A stretch of DNA of 33,974 bases, from contig NZ_VJOK01000001.1 in the NCBI RefSeq assembly GCF_013302895.1, forward strand, positions 825,578-859,551, written 5' to 3'. The position numbers were made by a program, and so were the translations under genes. The notes under the pieces were generated by a model. It did no database searches. It saw only the letters and a program-made list of their open reading frames with translations, and was not told the origin of the DNA. Positions 31,219 through 33,974 of this stretch are shown piece after piece (position 1 is the first letter of the stretch; the number at the start of each line of letters is the position of its first letter). The stretch comes from Streptomyces albus subsp. chlorinus. GTDB lineage: Bacteria > Actinomycetota > Actinomycetes > Streptomycetales > Streptomycetaceae.

Positions 31219-31893
31219 GTGACCAGCTCATCGTCCACCGGAACGACCTACTCCCCCACCCCGCGCACCACCGGCACCCGGGCGCGCGACCGCTTCTCCT
31301 ACGACCGCGAGCTGGTGCACGCCATCCTCGACGAGGGCTACCTGTGCCACCTCGCCTTTGTCCGCGACGGGGCGCCCGTCGTCCTGCCGACGCTGTACGC
31401 GCGGGTGGGCGAGCGCCTCTACGTGCACGGCTCCACCGGCTCCCGGCCGCTGCGCGACGCGGGCCGGGCCGAACCGGGGATGCCGGTGTGCGTGACGGTC
31501 ACGCACGTGGACGGGCTGGTGCTGGCGAAGGCGGCCTTCCACCACTCGATCAACTACCGCTCCGTGGTGGCGCACGGCCTCGCCCACCAGGTCACCGACC
31601 ACGAGGAGCGGCTGGCCGCGCTCGACGCGATCGTGGAGGGTGTGGTGCCCGGCCGCGCGGACGACTCCCGCCGGGCGAACCCGAAGGAGCTGGCCGCGAC
31701 CGCCGTGGTCCGGCTCGACCTGGACGAGGTGTCGGCGAAGGTGCGCACCGGCGGCCCCAACGACGAGCCGGAGGACCTGGAGCTGCCGTACTGGAGCGGT
31801 GTGCTGCCGGTCTCCCTCGTCTACGGCACCCCGATACCGGCCGAGGAGCCGGCAGCGGACACCCCCGTCCCCGGCTACCTCACCGCGCGCTGA
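31219..31893 (+). CDS. Pyridoxamine-5'-phosphate-oxidase-family FMN-binding protein
   Basis: A 224-residue split-barrel flavoprotein of the Pyridox_ox_2 group. LDEGYLCHLAFVRDGAPVVL, LYVHGSTGSRPLR, VCVTVTHVDGLVLAKAAFHH and the NYRSVVAHG loop fit FMN binding. Whether it oxidises pyridoxamine phosphate itself is not certain: true PdxH has additional arginines that I do not see. GTG start with AGGAG 6 nt upstream. Control by the divergent MocR protein is likely. Its end overlaps the convergent EamA gene by 14 bp. Confidence 0.92.
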   Translation: MTSSSSTGTTYSPTPRTTGTRARDRFSYDRELVHAILDEGYLCHLAFVRDGAPVVLPTLYARVGERLYVHGSTGSRPLRDAGRAEPGMPVCVTVTHVDGLVLAKAAFHHSINYRSVVAHGLAHQVTDHEERLAALDAIVEGVVPGRADDSRRANPKELAATAVVRLDLDEVSAKVRTGGPNDEPEDLELPYWSGVLPVSLVYGTPIPAEEPAADTPVPGYLTAR

Positions 31894-32911
31894 TGTCCGC
31901 CTCCGCGCTCGGAGCGCCGGCCGCTCCGGAGGACCGGGCGACCGGCGCGGACGGCTCGGCGCGCGCCGCCGGGGCGGAGCGCTGCGCGGTGAACGCGCCG
32001 ACGAGGACGACGGCGCCGCCCAGCAACTGGACGGCGCTCAGGTGCTCACCGAGCAGCACCCAGGCCAGCACGGTGGCGACGACGGCCTCCAGGCAGGCGA
32101 CCACGCCCGCCACCGGTGGCGAGAGCAGCCGGACGGCGAGCACCCCGGTCACATATGCGGTCGCGGTGGCCACCAGCACGATCCACACCAGCAGCACCGT
32201 CCCGTTCACCGTCGTCCCGGCGATCTCCGCGCTGCCGCCGAGCACCGCCCAGTCGGTGTGCCAGGGACGGGCCACGACGGTCAGCGCGAGGGCACCGATC
32301 AGCAGGCCGTAGGCGATGACGCCCATCGGGTCGGCCGGCCGCCTCGCCGCCTCGCCCTCCTCGGGGCCGCTGCCGTGGTCGGAGAGCACGAAGTACCCCA
32401 CCTGGCAGCACGCGGCGCCGAGCGCGAGCAGCAGCCCGAGCCCGTTGAGCCGCAGCCCCGCCCACACCTCGACGACACAGCTGAGGCCCCCGACAGCCAG
32501 CACCATGCCCACGGCGGCGGCCCGCGTCACCGGGCGACGCTGGACGAAGCGCACCCACAGCAGCACCAGTGCGGGCGCCAGGTACTCGATCAGGAGGGCG
32601 ACTCCCACCGGGATGCGGGAGAGTGCCGTGAAGTAGAACGCCTGCACCCCCGCGACCGCCAGCAGCCCGAAGCCGATCAGCAGCCACGGCCGCTCGCGCA
32701 CCAGCGAGCGGTGCCGCCAGGCGAGCGGCAGCAGGACGAGGGCGCCGCCGGCCGCCCGCAGCCAGGTGACGTGCAGCGGCTCCAGTCCCGCCTCGATCAG
32801 CGGTTTGGCGGCGACCCCCGAACTGCCGAACGCGCAGGCGGAGACGAGGGCGAGGACCAGTCCCGGGGTGCGGGCCCGGGAGACGTCAACGGCGGACGAG
32901 TCGGCGTGCAT
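31880..32911 (-). CDS. EamA-family (DMT superfamily) transporter
   Basis: A 343-residue integral membrane protein with ten predicted helices as two EamA repeats. Typical stretches are ALVSACAFGSSGVAAKPLIE in helix 1, LSRIPVGVALLIEYLAPALV in the first repeat and SPPVAGVVACLEAVVATVLA in the second. These exporters or importers carry amino acids, purines or vitamins. Adjacent vitamin B6-related genes are suggestive only. The C-terminal 30 residues are Ala/Ser-rich. Ribosome site is weak. It runs convergent to the PPOX-fold gene with a 14-bp overlap. Confidence 0.92.
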   Translation of the reverse strand: MHADSSAVDVSRARTPGLVLALVSACAFGSSGVAAKPLIEAGLEPLHVTWLRAAGGALVLLPLAWRHRSLVRERPWLLIGFGLLAVAGVQAFYFTALSRIPVGVALLIEYLAPALVLLWVRFVQRRPVTRAAAVGMVLAVGGLSCVVEVWAGLRLNGLGLLLALGAACCQVGYFVLSDHGSGPEEGEAARRPADPMGVIAYGLLIGALALTVVARPWHTDWAVLGGSAEIAGTTVNGTVLLVWIVLVATATAYVTGVLAVRLLSPPVAGVVACLEAVVATVLAWVLLGEHLSAVQLLGGAVVLVGAFTAQRSAPAARAEPSAPVARSSGAAGAPSAEADISAR

Positions 32912-32934
32912 GCGCGCATCATGACAGGGCCGTA

Positions 32935-32960
32935 CAGGAGTGTCACCCCCGTCACTCCTG
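32935..32960 (-). promoter_or_regulatory. Inverted repeat upstream of the EamA gene
   Basis: CAGGAGTG (32935-32942) and CACTCCTG (32953-32960) form a perfect 8-bp inverted repeat with a 10-bp loop. On the minus strand a TTGTCA hexamer overlaps its outer edge (32964-32959). It may be an operator or a leader hairpin. Confidence 0.5.
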
Positions 32961-33013
32961 ACAAGGGTGCCTCGGACGATCGCGACGGGCCCCCGGGCGC
33001 GGAGGCGTCCCGC

Positions 33014-33601
33014 TCACCCCCGGGGTCCGGCCCCGGCCTCGGTCCCGTCACCGTGGCCGTGGCCGCCCCGGCCCTCGTCGCCGACCTCCAGCCGGCCGGC
33101 CAGCCGCTCCACCTCGACCCCGGCCCGGCGCAGCACCTCCACGGCCCGGCACTCCGGGTCGGCCACCAGCGCGGCGAACAGGTCGACACCCTCCGCCTCG
33201 CTCCTCCCACGGCGGCGGGCCCGCTCGGCGGCCAGTTCCAGGGCGGCCCGGGCGCTGGGGGACCAGCCGGGTACGCCACCGGGCTGCTCGGACACGGCGG
33301 GTACGGCACCGGAGTCCTCCACGGTGCTCTGCCAGCGCAGCCCGTAGCCGATGCTGCGCTGGACGAGATAGCCGAGGAGCTTGCCCACCTGGGGGCTGCC
33401 GCCGTCCAGCAGTTCCCAGGTGGTGCTGTCCGACTCCAGCAGGCTGTGCAGCAGGTGCGCCGTGTCGATCTGCCGGTCGCCGTCCCGCGCCGCCCGGCGG
33501 CGTGCGGTGGCGATCATGGCTGCCAGCGCATCACTGACCCGCGGGTCGACGGCGTCGGGTCCCGTGTCGGCTGCTTGGCTGGACGGTGGAGGGCTGTGCA
33601 C
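33014..33601 (-). CDS. Clp_N (ClpA/C N-domain) stand-alone protein
   Basis: A 195-residue protein with one double Clp repeat (about residues 20-165) and no AAA ATPase modules. Repeat 1 reads LAAMIATARRRAARDG then IDTAHLLHSLLE; repeat 2 reads SARAALELAAERARRRG, VDLFAALVADPECRAVEVL. The spacing matches the substrate-binding N-domain of Clp unfoldases. Such free-standing domains may bind adaptors or regulate ClpC. The tail is Gly/His-rich. GTG start without an obvious ribosome site. It lies downstream of a possible PadR gene on the same strand, with 206 bp between them. Confidence 0.88.
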   Translation of the reverse strand: MHSPPPSSQAADTGPDAVDPRVSDALAAMIATARRRAARDGDRQIDTAHLLHSLLESDSTTWELLDGGSPQVGKLLGYLVQRSIGYGLRWQSTVEDSGAVPAVSEQPGGVPGWSPSARAALELAAERARRRGRSEAEGVDLFAALVADPECRAVEVLRRAGVEVERLAGRLEVGDEGRGGHGHGDGTEAGAGPRG

Positions 33602-33648
33602 AGCACCACCACATCACATGCGCCGGGCCCTGTTCATCGGCGTTCCGT

Positions 33649-33710
33649 GGCATATGCCTGTCCCCCAGTGGGTGGGTCCCGACGTCGGACCTCTCCTCCT
33701 TGGGGAGGAG
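33649..33710 (-). promoter_or_regulatory. Cluster of palindromes between the PadR-like and Clp_N genes
   Basis: GGCATATGCC (33649-33658) is a perfect palindrome. GGTCC-N7-GGACC spans 33675-33691, with CCGACGTCGG at its core. CTCCTCC-TTGG-GGAGGAG (33693-33710) is a 7-bp hairpin. The last could end the upstream transcript; the first two are operator candidates. No gene fits in 33602-33807. Confidence 0.5.
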
Positions 33711-33807
33711 GGACGGCGTGGCGGCGGGCCCTGCGCCCGCACCGCACCGCAGCGGGGCGGGGCCGGGAGCCGCACGCCGACGGTGGCCGGTCCTCGTCAG
33801 GGCGCGC

Positions 33808-33974
33808 TCAGTCCTCGTCAGCGAGGATCAGGTAGAGGCTCTTGCGGGCGTCGTTGACCACCCGCAGCGCCTTCTCCCGCTGCTCGGCCGTGCCGGTCGC
33901 CCACACCTGCTGGAAGGCGGCGGCCAGGCCGCCGGCCGCGGTGCGCACCTCCTGCATGGCCTCCCAGTCGACAC
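33808..33974 (-). CDS. C-terminal end of a protein, possibly a PadR-family regulator
   Basis: The minus-strand frame is open from the edge to a TGA at 33810-33808 and ends VNDARKSLYLILADED, preceded by an amphipathic helix AFQQVWATGTAEQREKALRV. The helical end with a YLIL motif resembles the dimerisation helix of PadR regulators, but the DNA-binding part lies outside the window, so the family is a guess. That it is a coding end is well supported by codon use. An 11-bp repeat GTCCTCGTCAG spans its stop (33789-33821). Confidence 0.55.
   Translation of the reverse strand, partial: VDWEAMQEVRTAAGGLAAAFQQVWATGTAEQREKALRVVNDARKSLYLILADED

Noticed and set aside
31640..33835. 731-codon open frame on the plus strand
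   Set aside because: Antisense shadow of the EamA and Clp_N genes; no domain pattern and runs through known control regions.

Overview
The window is very GC-rich DNA with strong G/C preference at third codon positions, frequent GTG starts, many 4-bp start/stop overlaps and a dense set of TetR, HxlR, MerR, MocR and ArsR one-component regulators. Together with the protein families seen (HipA_2/DUF3037 pair, GAF-PP2C phosphatase, CGNR zinc finger, YqeB-like protein, Clp_N-only protein) this points to a Streptomyces or close relative. I could run no searches, so family names come from motif reading.

Layout. 1-6.3 kb is core-like and almost entirely on the minus strand: the tail of an unknown gene, a TPR protein, uracil-DNA glycosylase (ung), an orphan family-5 solute-binding protein, an SDR plus FabG-type reductase operon, and a leaderless-looking HipA-like kinase coupled to DUF3037. 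6.3-12 kb looks like worn accessory DNA: a frameshifted tyrosine-recombinase C-terminus, a (GGCT)8 microsatellite, an unplaced coding-like remnant, an ArsR/VOC pair, a frameshifted yqeB-like gene, an IS5-type transposase remnant, the azlCD exporter genes divergent from a CGNR regulator, and a decayed hydrolase-like fragment.

12-15 kb is a tightly overlapping three-gene operon (zinc-independent MDR oxidoreductase, HAD hydrolase, flavin amine oxidase) behind a TetR-type palindrome. 15-18 kb carries a GAF-PP2C phosphatase, an MFS exporter and an HxlR regulator. 18.5-29.5 kb is a run of small regulator/enzyme units: HxlR with an epoxide-hydrolase-like protein, TetR with an amidase, TetR with a SnoaL-like protein, MerR with a serine hydrolase and a cytochrome P450, an isochorismatase-like protein, a PPOX-fold protein, and further TetRs. 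Most are divergent pairs with a readable palindrome or repeated operator between them. 29.8-32.9 kb is a MocR regulator divergent from a pyridoxamine-phosphate-oxidase-fold gene and an EamA transporter. The right edge holds a Clp_N-only protein and the C-terminus of a possible PadR regulator.

I found no complete new defence system, biosynthetic cluster, CRISPR array, rRNA or tRNA. The most interesting material is regulatory: 10-bp phased GGTACC boxes, a duplicated 22-bp operator, a 23-bp palindrome with adjoining tandem repeats, and several promoters that imply leaderless mRNAs. Several proteins also have altered key residues: a lipobox Cys replaced by Arg, an isochorismatase fold without the nucleophilic Cys, and a hydrolase with an Asp nucleophile.
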